This document shows, in pieces, positions 23,115 to 31,599 of a stretch of 36,861 nucleotides of DNA. A program made the position numbers and the translations under genes. Below the pieces are notes generated by a model that was not told the origin of the DNA, did no database searches, and saw only the letters and a list, made by a program, of their open reading frames with translations. This stretch comes from Streptococcus cristatus (GTDB lineage Bacteria > Bacillota > Bacilli > Lactobacillales > Streptococcaceae): the NCBI RefSeq assembly GCF_003943505.1, contig NZ_RJPS01000010.1, positions 18,427 through 55,287 of the forward strand, in the 5' to 3' direction. Positions within the stretch are counted from its first letter, which is position 1. Each line of letters begins with the position of its first letter.

Positions 23115-25838
23115 ATGAAGAGAAAGATTTATTGGAAAGATATTCTGCGCTCCTTCACTAGCTCTAAAGGACGTTTCCTATCTATTTTAATCCTCATGAT
23201 GCTGGGCTCTTTAGCTCTCGTAGGGCTCAAGGTCGCTCCACTCAATATGCGCAGAACAGCAACGGATTACTTGAAAGAACAGCGAACCATGGACTTGGCT
23301 GTTATGGCGGACTATGGTTTGGATAAGGCGGATCAGAAAGAGCTGGAATCTATTAAGGGAGCTGATGTCGAGTTTGGCTATCTGACAGATGTCACCGTAG
23401 ACGAGGAGGCCCTACGAGTATTCTCGGATACTAAGGATATTTCAAACTTTCAAGTGACCTCTGGTCGTCTTCCTCAGAATGAGCAAGAAATTGCCCTAGC
23501 TAGCTTTTGGTCTAGAAAATATAAACTTGGTCAGGAGATTGATCTGACCGAGAAAGCAGGCAGCCGGTCAGTTCTGAAAAACAAGACCTATAAGATTGTG
23601 GGCTTTGTCAACTCGGCAGAGCTCTGGTCTGATAGAAATCTGGGCAATGCGACTAGTGGCAGCGGGGCCTTATCTGCCTATGCTGTAGTCAGTCCCAAGG
23701 CCTTTAAAACAGATGTGTACAGTATTGCCCGCCTGCGCTATCATGATTTAGAAAAATTAGCCCCCTTCTCTGCAAGTTATCAGGAGCGTTTGGAGGAGCA
23801 CCAGACTACTTTGGACAAGAGCCTTGAAGATAATGGAGCGACCCGGTTTAAGCGATTAGAGACGGATGCCAAAAGCACCATTCAGAAGGGTGAAGACAAG
23901 ATTGCTCAGGCTGAGAGTGAGCTGACCCAAGGTAAAAAACAGTTAGAGCAAGCTCAGAGTCAGCTGAACCAGCAAAAAAGTCAGCTAGAAACAGCCCAAG
24001 CCGCTTCTATCCTCCCTCCTGCTAAGCTCAGCCAGAGCCAGCAGCAGATTCAGGAAGCTGAGATCCAGCTCAATCAGAAAAAAGCAGAGCTAGCACAGGC
24101 AGAGAAAGACTTATCAGCTAGCAAGGGCAAGCTAGCTGACGCTAAGGCAAACCTTAGTCGTTTGAAAGAGCCGGCCTATCATAGCTATGACCGCAAGTCT
24201 CTGCCAGGTGGGAATGGCTATCATATGTATAAAAACTCCATGAATAGTATTGCGTCGATTGGTAATATCTTCCCGGTGGTGCTCTATCTGGTGGCAGCTA
24301 TGGTGACCTTTACCACCATGACTCGCTTTGTCGACGAGGAGCGAACAAATGCAGGTGTCTTTAAGGCTCTAGGCTATCATAGCCGAGATATCATTCGCAA
24401 GTTTGCTCTTTATGGTTTTGTGGCAGGGAGTCTAGGTACCCTCATAGGGATTCTGCTGGGGCATTATTTCTTGTCAGGTGTGATTTCTTCTATTATTACC
24501 AGAGGGATGGTGCTTTCTGCCCCTCATGCATATTTTTATGTTTCCTATAGTTTACTGGCCCTTGGACTCTCCTTTCTATCGAGTGTTCTCCCAGCCTATT
24601 TGGTGGCAAGACGAGAGCTGACAGAGGAAGCAGCTCACTTGCTTTTGCCTAAGCCACCTGTCAAAGGCTCCAAGATCTTTTTTGAAAGACTGTCCTTTAT
24701 CTGGCGGCACCTTAGCTTTACTCAGAAGGTCACAGCTCGCAATATCTTTCGTTATAAACAGCGGATGTTTATGACCATCTTTGGTGTGGCGGGGTCTGTT
24801 GCCCTACTCTTTTCCGGTCTAGGACTCCAATCTTCTATTGGTGGTATTCCAAAACGTCAGTTTGAGGAGATTCTGCGATACGACTTGATTGTTGCTGTCA
24901 ATCCTGGGGAGAATCAAGCCGAACAAGATAAGCTGAAAAAGATGTTGGCTGATGGCTCGATTGCTGATTATCAGGAGATCTATAGTGAAACCTTGACAGA
25001 GAAATACAAAGGAAAAAAAGAGACAGAGTCAGTCACTTTAATGGCTACGGACAAGGAAAATTTTGAACCGTTCATCTCCCTAGAAAGTCCCGACAACCAG
25101 CAAAAGCTGACTCTCAAGGACGGTGCAGTGGTTTCGGATAAATTGGCCCGTATAGCTGGAGTTAGCCCCGGTGGTAGTATAGAGCTGGGTGGCAAGCCTG
25201 TCAAGCTCGCAGCAGTCAATGAGAATCATTTTGGCCATTTTGCCTTTATGAAGGCGACTGACTACCAGAAAATTTACGGGAAAAAGCCCGATAAAAATAC
25301 TTATCTAGTGCGGCTCAAGGACTCTTCTAGTAAAAATATTGTGGACAAGGCCAATGAATTTATGAGCCTCAAGTCTGTCAAGAGTGTCTCCCAAAATGCT
25401 AGCATGGTGAAGCAGTTCAATGTTTTAGCTAGTTCTCTTAATAATACGATGATGATTTTAGTGCTGATTTCTATTCTTTTAGCAGTTGTCATTCTCTACA
25501 ATTTGACCAATATCAATGTAGCTGAGCGGATTCGCGAGCTGTCCACTATCAAAGTTCTGGGCTTCCATAATAAGGAAGTGACCCTCTATATCTATCGAGA
25601 GACCATTATTCTGTCAGTAATTGGGATGGCAGTTGGGCTTCTAGGCGGTTTCTTCCTGCATCGTTTTTTGATTGAGAAGGTTGCGCCTAGCATTATCAGC
25701 TTAACCCCTCAAGTAAGTCCCTCAGTCTATCTGTTTCCTCTAACAGCGGTGACTCTTATCCTGACCTTGCTTGGCTTCTTTGTCAATTATCGCCTCAGAC
25801 GGGTGGATATGCTGGAAGCACTCAAATCTGTTGATTGA
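23115..25838 (+). CDS. FtsX-like ABC transporter permease with coiled-coil hairpin
   Basis: 907 residues. Membrane helix 1 lies at about residues 20-38. A large extracytoplasmic domain follows, then an FtsX core (about 385-500) with the FVDEERTNAGVFKALGY motif, a second extracytoplasmic domain (about 575-750) and a second FtsX core at the C-terminus with RIRELSTIKVLGFHNKEV. Within the first outer domain, residues about 225-297 and 305-351 are rich in Q, E, K, A and L in heptad-like order, separated by a short ILPPAK turn. They probably form an antiparallel coiled-coil hairpin standing out from the membrane. The substrate is unknown. The gene starts one base after the ATPase gene and ends at a terminator. 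Confidence 0.9.
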   Translation: MKRKIYWKDILRSFTSSKGRFLSILILMMLGSLALVGLKVAPLNMRRTATDYLKEQRTMDLAVMADYGLDKADQKELESIKGADVEFGYLTDVTVDEEALRVFSDTKDISNFQVTSGRLPQNEQEIALASFWSRKYKLGQEIDLTEKAGSRSVLKNKTYKIVGFVNSAELWSDRNLGNATSGSGALSAYAVVSPKAFKTDVYSIARLRYHDLEKLAPFSASYQERLEEHQTTLDKSLEDNGATRFKRLETDAKSTIQKGEDKIAQAESELTQGKKQLEQAQSQLNQQKSQLETAQAASILPPAKLSQSQQQIQEAEIQLNQKKAELAQAEKDLSASKGKLADAKANLSRLKEPAYHSYDRKSLPGGNGYHMYKNSMNSIASIGNIFPVVLYLVAAMVTFTTMTRFVDEERTNAGVFKALGYHSRDIIRKFALYGFVAGSLGTLIGILLGHYFLSGVISSIITRGMVLSAPHAYFYVSYSLLALGLSFLSSVLPAYLVARRELTEEAAHLLLPKPPVKGSKIFFERLSFIWRHLSFTQKVTARNIFRYKQRMFMTIFGVAGSVALLFSGLGLQSSIGGIPKRQFEEILRYDLIVAVNPGENQAEQDKLKKMLADGSIADYQEIYSETLTEKYKGKKETESVTLMATDKENFEPFISLESPDNQQKLTLKDGAVVSDKLARIAGVSPGGSIELGGKPVKLAAVNENHFGHFAFMKATDYQKIYGKKPDKNTYLVRLKDSSSKNIVDKANEFMSLKSVKSVSQNASMVKQFNVLASSLNNTMMILVLISILLAVVILYNLTNINVAERIRELSTIKVLGFHNKEVTLYIYRETIILSVIGMAVGLLGGFFLHRFLIEKVAPSIISLTPQVSPSVYLFPLTAVTLILTLLGFFVNYRLRRVDMLEALKSVD

Positions 25839-25855
25839 TAAAAAACATTTTAAAG

Positions 25856-25887
25856 CTTTCACTCACTTGATGGGTGGAAGTTTTTTT
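25856..25887 (+). terminator. Terminator of the ABC exporter operon
   Basis: CTTTCACTCA (25856-25865) and TGGGTGGAAG (25871-25880) pair with two G-U positions around a CTTGA loop and are followed by seven T. Confidence 0.85.
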
Positions 25888-25932
25888 GAACTTTGATATA
25901 ATATTCTTTGTAAAGAAAGAGAAAGACACACA

Positions 25933-26781
25933 ATGACACGAAAAATTGCCTTATTATCCGATGTGCATGGGAATAGCACAGCCTTGGAAGCAGTACTTGC
26001 GGATGCGGAAAGCCAGCAGGTGACAGACTATTGGTTTTTAGGGGATTTGCTTCTGCCAGGAACCGGTCGCAGAAATATCTTAGATAGGATGGAGCAGCTG
26101 CCCATCAGCCTCCAGGTCAGAGGGAATTGGGAAGACAGCCTCTGGCATGCCCTGCACCAAAAGTTAGACTTGACACGTCCCAGCCATCTCTACCTGACCC
26201 GGCTCTGTCATTTTGTCCTAGAAGAAATCAAGCCTGAAGAGATTGACCGTATGCAGGAGCTTCCCCTACAGATCCTGACAGAAGTAGAGGGATTGAAGAT
26301 TGCGGTTAGCCACCATCTGCCAGATAAGAATTGGGGGCGGGAGTTGATTCATATTGGCGAGCAGAGTTATTTCGACCGCCTTTTCGAGGGCAATGACTGT
26401 GCTGTTGCTGTTTATGGTCATATCCATCAGCAGTTTCTTCGTTATGGGACTCAGGGCCAGCTGATTATCAATCCCGGCTCTATTGGCCAGCCATTCTTTC
26501 TTGATTCAGCTTTGCGTCAGGACTTGCGAGCCCAGTATGCCATCTTAGAGATAGATCAGATGGGTCTGGCTGATGTCGACCTTCGGCGCGTGGCCTACGA
26601 TGTGGAGCAGGAGCTGAGATTGGCTCGGGAGTTCCACTTGCCTTACTATGAGATTTATCGGGAGAGTTTGGTCAATGGTATCCACCATACCCACAACCAC
26701 GACTTGTTGCGAGAGATTAGCGAGCGTGAAGGCTATGCAGATGAGATTGCAGCTTTCTTAAAGTCTGGTCGTAACTCTTGA
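25933..26781 (+). CDS. Calcineurin-like metallophosphoesterase
   Basis: 282 residues. Metal-binding motifs are in the usual order: D10 and H12 in SDVHGN, D38 in LGDLLLPG, N65 in RGNWE, H127 in VSHH and H163/H165 in YGHIH. An INPGSIGQPF segment follows, typical of the YfcE/MJ0936-like phosphodiesterase branch. The C-terminal part, about 60 residues, is helical and charged. It likely hydrolyses a phosphodiester or nucleotide with Mn2+ or similar ions; the natural substrate is unknown. Its stop codon falls inside the palindrome that overlaps the promoter of the next gene. Confidence 0.87.
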   Translation: MTRKIALLSDVHGNSTALEAVLADAESQQVTDYWFLGDLLLPGTGRRNILDRMEQLPISLQVRGNWEDSLWHALHQKLDLTRPSHLYLTRLCHFVLEEIKPEEIDRMQELPLQILTEVEGLKIAVSHHLPDKNWGRELIHIGEQSYFDRLFEGNDCAVAVYGHIHQQFLRYGTQGQLIINPGSIGQPFFLDSALRQDLRAQYAILEIDQMGLADVDLRRVAYDVEQELRLAREFHLPYYEIYRESLVNGIHHTHNHDLLREISEREGYADEIAAFLKSGRNS

Positions 26782-26806
26782 AGTTACACCATTTTTGAGA
26801 TATAAT
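26770..26806 (+). promoter_or_regulatory. Rrf2 promoter with overlapping autoregulatory operator
   Basis: TTGAAG (26778-26783), 17 bases and TATAAT (26801-26806) form a good promoter. CGTAACTCTTGAAGTTACA (26770-26788) overlaps the -35 and matches the TGTAAY-N7-RTTACA pattern seen twice before the next gene, in 11 of 12 arm positions. Confidence 0.65.
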
Positions 26807-26836
26807 AGTGAGAGAAAATGATGAGGGAGGAGAAAA

Positions 26837-27286
26837 ATGCAGATTTCTAGCCGTTTTACCATTGCCACGCATATGCTGATTGTACTGGCTTTGGAGGGAA
26901 AAAAGCGAAAACTGACAAGTGATATTCTTGCTGGAAGTGTCGGCGTCAATCCAGTTATTATCCGCAAGACCCTGTCCCAGCTCAAGAATGCCGGGATGAT
27001 TACCGTTGCTCGTGGGACTGGAGGAGCAGAGATTGCCAAAAATTTGAAAGACATTAGCCTGTTGGATATCTATAGTGCGGTTGAATGTCTGGGCAAGAGT
27101 GGCCAGCTCTTTAGCTTTCATGACAAGCCCAATCCAGACTGTCCTATCGGCAAGAACATTCACAATGTCTTAGATGACCGCTTGGCGGCTATTCAAGCAG
27201 CCATGGAAGCTGAATTGGCTCAGACCAGCCTTGATGAGGTCGTCGCAGCAACCGAAAAAGAAATAAAAGAACAATCTGTTTCCTAG
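26837..27286 (+). CDS. Rrf2 family transcriptional regulator (YwnA-like)
   Basis: 149 residues. The N-terminus MQISSRFTIATHMLIVLAL and the winged helix with VGVNPVIIRKTLSQLKNAG (about residues 36-53) are typical of Rrf2 proteins, followed by the GTGGAEIAKNLKDISLLDIY wing. Only two cysteines are present (C84 and C102), so it lacks the three-cysteine Fe-S site of IscR/NsrR and more resembles the CymR/YwnA/SaiR-like branch. Its target is likely itself and the adjacent oxidoreductase gene, whose promoters share a palindrome. The pairing of an Rrf2 gene with an NmrA-like oxidoreductase mirrors ywnA-ywnB of B. subtilis. RBS GGGAGGAG. Confidence 0.88.
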   Translation: MQISSRFTIATHMLIVLALEGKKRKLTSDILAGSVGVNPVIIRKTLSQLKNAGMITVARGTGGAEIAKNLKDISLLDIYSAVECLGKSGQLFSFHDKPNPDCPIGKNIHNVLDDRLAAIQAAMEAELAQTSLDEVVAATEKEIKEQSVS

Positions 27287-27304
27287 TGAGCAGATTGTTT
27301 TTTT
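27270..27304 (+). terminator. Terminator of the Rrf2 gene
   Basis: AACAATCTG, which includes the last codons of the gene, pairs with CAGATTGTT (27291-27299), followed by a T run. Confidence 0.8.
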
Positions 27305-27324
27305 GGGTGAATAATATTCCTAGA

Positions 27325-27343
27325 TGTAATCATTGACGTTACA
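27325..27343. promoter_or_regulatory. Rrf2-type operator over the -35 of the oxidoreductase promoter
   Basis: TGTAATCATTGACGTTACA: arms TGTAAT and GTTACA around 7 bases. The -35 hexamer TTGACG begins 8 bases after the palindrome's first base, the same offset as at the Rrf2 promoter. Confidence 0.7.
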
Positions 27344-27360
27344 TTAAGGCGTGGTATACT
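27333..27360 (+). promoter_or_regulatory. Promoter of the NmrA-like oxidoreductase gene
   Basis: TTGACG (27333-27338), 16 bases and TATACT (27355-27360). Confidence 0.75.
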
Positions 27361-27366
27361 ACTAGA

Positions 27367-27385
27367 TGTAACAAAAACAATTACA
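27367..27385. promoter_or_regulatory. Rrf2-type operator at the transcription start of the oxidoreductase
   Basis: TGTAACAAAAACAATTACA: arms TGTAAC and ATTACA around 7 bases, with its first base at about +1 of the predicted transcript. Confidence 0.65.
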
Positions 27386-27415
27386 ATACAAAATTAACTA
27401 TCGGAGGATAAGACT

Positions 27416-28045
27416 ATGAAAATCGCAGTAATCGGAGCAAATGGAAAAGCTGGCAGCCTCATCGTGAATGAAGCAGTTGAGCGGGGGCATGATGTAACGG
27501 CCATCGTTCGGTCAGCTAATAAAAGTGAGGCCCAGCATGAATTGATTAAAGATTTGTTTGACCTGACTAAGGAAGACCTACTTGAGTTTGATGCAGTCGT
27601 ATCAGCTTTTGGAGCTTTTGCACGCGACAACCTGCCTCAGCATACAAGTTCATTGGAACATCTAGCAATGCTTTTGGCAGATACAAAGATTCGATTGTTG
27701 ATTGTCGGTGGTGCAGGCAGCCTCTATATGGATCCAGAAATGAGCATCCAGCTGTCAGATACACCAGATTTTCCAGCAGATTACAAGCCTTTGGCTAAAG
27801 CTATGGCGGAAGGGCTAGCTCATTTGCGTCAGTTTGATAATGTTCTATGGACCTACATCAGTCCTGCAGCAGATTTTGATGCAGATGGTGCTAAGACGGG
27901 CGATTATATCCTAGCTGGCGAGGTCTTTACTGTCAATGAAGCCGGTCAAAGTCGAATTAGCTATGCAGATTATGCTGTGGCTATGCTGGATGAGATTGAA
28001 AAGGGCAGCCACATCAAGAAACGTATCTCTGTTTTGGGGAAATAA
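27416..28045 (+). CDS. NAD(P)-dependent oxidoreductase, NmrA/YwnB-like
   Basis: 209 residues. The Rossmann motif is G7-x-x-G10-x-x-G13 in VIGANGKAGSLIV, with further conserved segments DAVVSAFGAF, LLIVGGAGSLYM and YISPAADF, the pattern of NAD(P)H-binding atypical short-chain dehydrogenases of the NmrA-like (PF13460) group. Possible roles are quinone or flavin reduction or redox sensing; the substrate is unknown. It follows the Rrf2 gene as a separate transcript whose promoter carries two copies of the presumed Rrf2 operator, so it is probably the regulator's main target. RBS ATCGGAGGATAAG is strong. Confidence 0.87.
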   Translation: MKIAVIGANGKAGSLIVNEAVERGHDVTAIVRSANKSEAQHELIKDLFDLTKEDLLEFDAVVSAFGAFARDNLPQHTSSLEHLAMLLADTKIRLLIVGGAGSLYMDPEMSIQLSDTPDFPADYKPLAKAMAEGLAHLRQFDNVLWTYISPAADFDADGAKTGDYILAGEVFTVNEAGQSRISYADYAVAMLDEIEKGSHIKKRISVLGK

Positions 28046-28101
28046 AAAAAGATTGAGCAGAAGAACTGCTAAAATTTAGAATCGAAGAGAGGAGAAAGTA
28101 C

Positions 28102-28959
28102 ATGACTTTTGAATATGAAAGCAAGATTTATCTAGGAGAGGTGGCACTTTATGTAGCAGACCTAGCAAGACAAAAGGACTTTTATCAGCGCGTTTTAGGG
28201 CTGGAGCTTTTGGAAGAGCAGGACGGACAGGTGGCTTTGGGCAGGGACGGACAAGCGCTGGTGAAACTCTTAGCAACCAGTGACCGGCAGTCAGTTAAGT
28301 CGGCTTACGGTCTTTATCATCTGGCACTCTTGCTTCCAAGCCGTCAAGCTTTAGCGGATATCCTTAAGCATTTATCAGAAAATAGAGTTCCTATGGTCGG
28401 AGGAGCGGACCACGGTTATAGTGAAGCCATTTATCTGGAGGATCCAGAAGGCAATGGCATTGAGCTTTATCGGGACAAACCTCAGGCTGATTGGGATATT
28501 CGAGAAGATGGCCGCATTATCGGAGTGACGGAAGCGCTCGCGGCTCAAGAAATCTATGAACTAGGTCAGGAAGTCCAGCCGTTTAGTATTGCTGAAGGAA
28601 CTCGTATGGGCCATGTCCACCTGTCTGTGAAAAATAGCAGAGCAGCCAGTCATTTTTACCAAAAACTTCTAGGCTTGGAGGACAAATTTTCTGTACCTTC
28701 TGCAAGCTGGCTGGCATCCGGAAACTACCATCATCATTTAGCCGTCAATGAATGGGGAGGTTCTCACTTGAATCATCGCCAACCTAAACAACAGGGACTA
28801 GCCTATTTTGAGGCGGAAGTAGAAGGAAAAGAAGACCTAGTAGCTATTTATGAAAATGCTCTGGACTTGCAGGCGCCAGTCCGATGGATTAGCTCCCAAG
28901 AGCTAGAAATCACAGATCCAGATGGGATTGTGGCAAAAATTAAGACAAGAGTGGTATAA
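28102..28959 (+). CDS. Double-VOC family protein (CatE/glyoxalase-dioxygenase-like)
   Basis: 285 residues with two vicinal-oxygen-chelate domains in tandem. Domain 1 (about residues 8-130) contains LGEVALYVADLARQKDFYQRVLG and YLEDPEGNGIELYRD; domain 2 (about 165-285) has MGHVHLSVKNSRAASHFYQKLLGL and EITDPDGI. This is the layout of B. subtilis CatE-type proteins (extradiol dioxygenase-like), with His/Glu metal residues in the typical positions, but the substrate in streptococci is unknown. RBS AGAGAGGAG. Its last codon and stop overlap the -10 element of the next gene. Confidence 0.85.
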   Translation: MTFEYESKIYLGEVALYVADLARQKDFYQRVLGLELLEEQDGQVALGRDGQALVKLLATSDRQSVKSAYGLYHLALLLPSRQALADILKHLSENRVPMVGGADHGYSEAIYLEDPEGNGIELYRDKPQADWDIREDGRIIGVTEALAAQEIYELGQEVQPFSIAEGTRMGHVHLSVKNSRAASHFYQKLLGLEDKFSVPSASWLASGNYHHHLAVNEWGGSHLNHRQPKQQGLAYFEAEVEGKEDLVAIYENALDLQAPVRWISSQELEITDPDGIVAKIKTRVV

Positions 28960-28960
28960 T
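28955..28960 (+). promoter_or_regulatory. -10 element of the alkyltransferase gene, overlapping the VOC stop
   Basis: TATAAT is formed by the last valine codon and the stop codon of the VOC gene (GTA TAA TAA), 34 bases before the alkyltransferase ATG. Confidence 0.5.
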
Positions 28961-28994
28961 AAGGCATATCAAAAAGCTAAAAGAAAGAAAAAAT

Positions 28995-29501
28995 ATGTAC
29001 AAGACTTATTATGCATCACCGATTGGCCGGATTCTTATCTTGACAGACGCAAATGCCTTGTTGGGACTTTGGCTGGAGAATCAAAAATATTTTGGGGCAG
29101 GCTATAATCTAGAGCAAGCGCAGCAGGAGGAGACAGAAGTCAGCCGACGCGTCTCTGCCTGGCTGGATGCTTATTTTAAGGGAGAAAATCCTGCGACTGA
29201 TGAGATACCGCTTGCGCCTCAAGTGACTGAGTTTAGAAGCAAGGTTCTGACAGTACTGCAGAAGATTCCCTATGGACAAACGGCTACCTATTCAGATATT
29301 TTGCGGGAATTGCAGGATGAGTATGGGAAAATTGGCTCTGCTAGAGCAGTTGGTGGCGCCATTGGTCATAATCCCATTTCCCTTCTGATTCCTTGCCATC
29401 GGATTGTCGGAAGCGACGGCAAACTAACCGGTTATGCCGATGGCCTTGATAAAAAAGCCTTCCTACTGGAGTTGGAGGCTGGGGAGAAGACAACAGGATA
29501 A
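28995..29501 (+). CDS. ogt: Methylated-DNA--protein-cysteine methyltransferase
   Basis: 168 residues. The active-site motif PCHR is at residues 133-136, with C134 as the methyl acceptor; just before it lies the DNA-binding region with YGQTATYSDI and ARAVGGAIGHNPISLLIPC. It repairs O6-alkylguanine by a suicide reaction. It stands last in this group, with a terminator after it. RBS is weak (AAAGAAAGAAAA). Confidence 0.95.
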   Translation: MYKTYYASPIGRILILTDANALLGLWLENQKYFGAGYNLEQAQQEETEVSRRVSAWLDAYFKGENPATDEIPLAPQVTEFRSKVLTVLQKIPYGQTATYSDILRELQDEYGKIGSARAVGGAIGHNPISLLIPCHRIVGSDGKLTGYADGLDKKAFLLELEAGEKTTG

Positions 29502-29522
29502 ATAAAACTATTGATAAGCTAA

Positions 29523-29544
29523 AAAAGCACCGAACGGTGCTTTT
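29523..29544. terminator. Bidirectional terminator between ogt and pepQ
   Basis: AAAAGCACC and GGTGCTTTT around GAAC, with A and T tails on both sides. Confidence 0.88.
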
Positions 29545-29552
29545 CTGTTATT

Positions 29553-30635
29553 CTATTCAAAATACAACAAGTCCTTGCTAGTCTCGGTGAAGATTTCAAA
29601 ACCATTCTTAGTGACATGGCCGCAGTCTTCGATACGGACACCGACCTTGCCAGGGATGTAGATGCCAGGCTCAACAGAGAAGCACATGCCTTCTTCGATG
29701 ACCATGTCGTTGCCCTCCATGATGGATGGAAATTCGTGGACATCCATACCGATACCGTGTCCAAGGCGGTGGTTAAAGTATTCGCCATAACCAGCTTTTT
29801 CGATGACTTCACGGGCGGCGCGGTCTACTTCATGAGCTGTGACGCCTGGTTTGATAAAATCAAGCGCTGCTTGCTGGGCTTCCAATGTCAGATAGTAGAT
29901 ATCTTTTTTGAACTGATCTGGCTGGCCGACAGCAACGGTCCGTGTCATATCGCTGGCATAGCCATTGACCATGCAGCCAAGGTCAAAGAGAAGAAGGGCA
30001 TTGTTTTCGATCTTATTGGCTCCGGGAATGCCGTGCGGATTGGCTGCGTTATTGCCTGTCAGAACCATAGTTTCAAAGCTCATTTCGTAGCCTTCTCGCT
30101 TGATGGCGAAGTCGATTTGAGCGATGATGTCTGTTTCAGTATTTTCTAGTGAAATATTGTCAAAACCGATGTTGACAGCCTTGTCAGCATACTTGCCGGC
30201 TACTAGCATTTTCTGGATTTCATCGGCTGACTTGATCAAGCGCAAGCGGTTGATGTAAGGAGTCAAATTGACAAATTCAGCCCCATCAAAAACGGTACGC
30301 AGGCCGTGGTACTTGGTTAAAATCAGATTGTCAAACTCGACCGCTACTTGTTTGAAGGTGTGAGATGGTAGGGAAGCCTTGATTTTTTCCCAAGGATTTT
30401 CAGAATCGACATAGCCCACAACCTGAAAGTCTACGGTAGAAGAAGCACGCTCAACTTCCAGTGCTGGTACGAAAAGAAGTGGCTCATGGTCAGTGTAGAC
30501 GAATAGGAACATCTGGCGTTCATGTGGATCGCTGTAAAAGCCTGTTAGGTAATGAATGGTTACAGGATCGGAGATTACAGCTACATCCTGCTTTTCATTT
30601 TCAAGATAAGTGATGATTTGATTGATTTTTGTCAT
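29553..30635 (-). CDS. pepQ: Xaa-Pro dipeptidase (M24 family)
   Basis: 360 residues. The N-terminal creatinase-like domain covers about residues 1-130. The C-terminal pita-bread fold has all five metal ligands: D218 in LLFDLG, D229 in YASDMTR, H293 in RLGHGIGMDVHE, E322 in VEPGIY and E336 in RIEDCG. It cleaves dipeptides with C-terminal proline, completing peptide use in streptococci. It is divergent from vicR, with 262 bases between them. The length and motifs are normal. Confidence 0.92.
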   Translation of the reverse strand: MTKINQIITYLENEKQDVAVISDPVTIHYLTGFYSDPHERQMFLFVYTDHEPLLFVPALEVERASSTVDFQVVGYVDSENPWEKIKASLPSHTFKQVAVEFDNLILTKYHGLRTVFDGAEFVNLTPYINRLRLIKSADEIQKMLVAGKYADKAVNIGFDNISLENTETDIIAQIDFAIKREGYEMSFETMVLTGNNAANPHGIPGANKIENNALLLFDLGCMVNGYASDMTRTVAVGQPDQFKKDIYYLTLEAQQAALDFIKPGVTAHEVDRAAREVIEKAGYGEYFNHRLGHGIGMDVHEFPSIMEGNDMVIEEGMCFSVEPGIYIPGKVGVRIEDCGHVTKNGFEIFTETSKDLLYFE

Positions 30636-30675
30636 AGTTCAACCTTCTTTCTATGCCTCTATTTTTGCAGAAAAA

Positions 30676-30720
30676 GTGAAAAAAATCAAGGATTTTAGTG
30701 AGGATTCCTCATCCTTGATT
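30676..30720 (-). terminator. Terminator-like hairpin upstream of pepQ
   Basis: On the minus strand AATCAAGGAT (30720-30711) pairs with ATCCTTGATT (30693-30684), with an inner GAGGA/TCCTC stem, followed by a run of T. It lies about 50 bases before the pepQ start. It may stop transcripts coming from the vicR side or act as a pepQ leader signal. A weak promoter (TTGATT, 17 bases, AAAAAT) follows it toward pepQ. Confidence 0.55.
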
Positions 30721-30809
30721 GAGATTTTTGGGAGAAAGAAAGATAGGGTAAAATTTTTACAAGAATGTTGGAATATAGTGTGCGAAAATAGTATTTTTTA
30801 AGGAAAATT

Positions 30810-30818
30810 TGATATAAT
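30810..30818 (+). promoter_or_regulatory. Extended -10 promoter of vicRKX
   Basis: TGATATAAT, 79 bases before the vicR ATG. The leader between them is A-rich with no stable fold seen; the RBS is GAAGGT. Confidence 0.7.
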
Positions 30819-30897
30819 AGTGCTTATGGAGCAGTAGGACAAGTACAAAAACAATAGATGTCTAAGCTTAAAAATCGTATAGATATGAAGGTAAAAA

Positions 30898-31599
30898 ATG
30901 AAAAAAATATTAGTTGTAGATGACGAGAAGCCAATCTCGGACATTATAAAGTTTAACATGGCTAAGGAAGGCTATGAAGTACTGACAGCCTTTGATGGTA
31001 AAGAAGCTCTAGAAATGTTTGAAGCAGAGCAGCCGGATATCTTAATTCTGGATTTGATGTTGCCAGAAGTGGATGGACTGGATGTTGCTCGGACCATCCG
31101 CAAGACCAGCAATGTGCCGATTATTGTACTTTCGGCCAAAGATAGCGAATTTGATAAGGTAATCGGTCTGGAAATCGGTGCCGATGACTATGTGACCAAG
31201 CCCTTTTCAAATCGTGAATTACTGGCTCGGGTCAAGGCCTTGTTGCGCCGTTCTGAATTAATCCCAGATAGTCATGTGGACGAGAGCAGTCCAAAGGAAT
31301 TGTTTATTGGGGATTTGCAGATTCTTCCAGATGCTTTTGTGGTGAAAAAACATGGGAAAGAATTGGAATTGACCCATCGTGAATTTGAACTCTTGCACCA
31401 TTTGGCTACTCATGTTGGTCAGGTTATGACGCGTGAGCACTTGCTGGAAACCGTCTGGGGCTATGATTACTTTGGAGATGTGCGGACAGTCGATGTGACC
31501 ATTCGTCGTCTGCGCGAAAAAATCGAAGATACTCCAAGCCGTCCAGAGTACATCTTGACTCGCCGCGGTGTCGGTTATTACATAAGAAATAATGATTGA
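30898..31599 (+). CDS. vicR: VicR/WalR response regulator
   Basis: 233 residues, OmpR/PhoB type. The receiver domain has the acidic pair D8/D9, the phosphorylated D52 in [12 protein letters not shown] and K101 in YVTKPFSN. The C-terminal winged helix (about 130-230) contains [13 protein letters not shown] and [12 protein letters not shown]. It is the essential response regulator of cell-wall homeostasis in low-GC Gram-positives (PcsB and other murein hydrolase genes in streptococci). It overlaps vicK by 8 bases. Confidence 0.97.
   Translation: MKKILVVDDEKPISDIIKFNMAKEGYEVLTAFDGKEALEMFEAEQPDILILDLMLPEVDGLDVARTIRKTSNVPIIVLSAKDSEFDKVIGLEIGADDYVTKPFSNRELLARVKALLRRSELIPDSHVDESSPKELFIGDLQILPDAFVVKKHGKELELTHREFELLHHLATHVGQVMTREHLLETVWGYDYFGDVRTVDVTIRRLREKIEDTPSRPEYILTRRGVGYYIRNND

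Noticed and set aside
29616-30149. 177-aa open frame antisense to pepQ
   Set aside because: It is the mirror frame of a conserved gene, has no RBS and encodes nothing recognisable.
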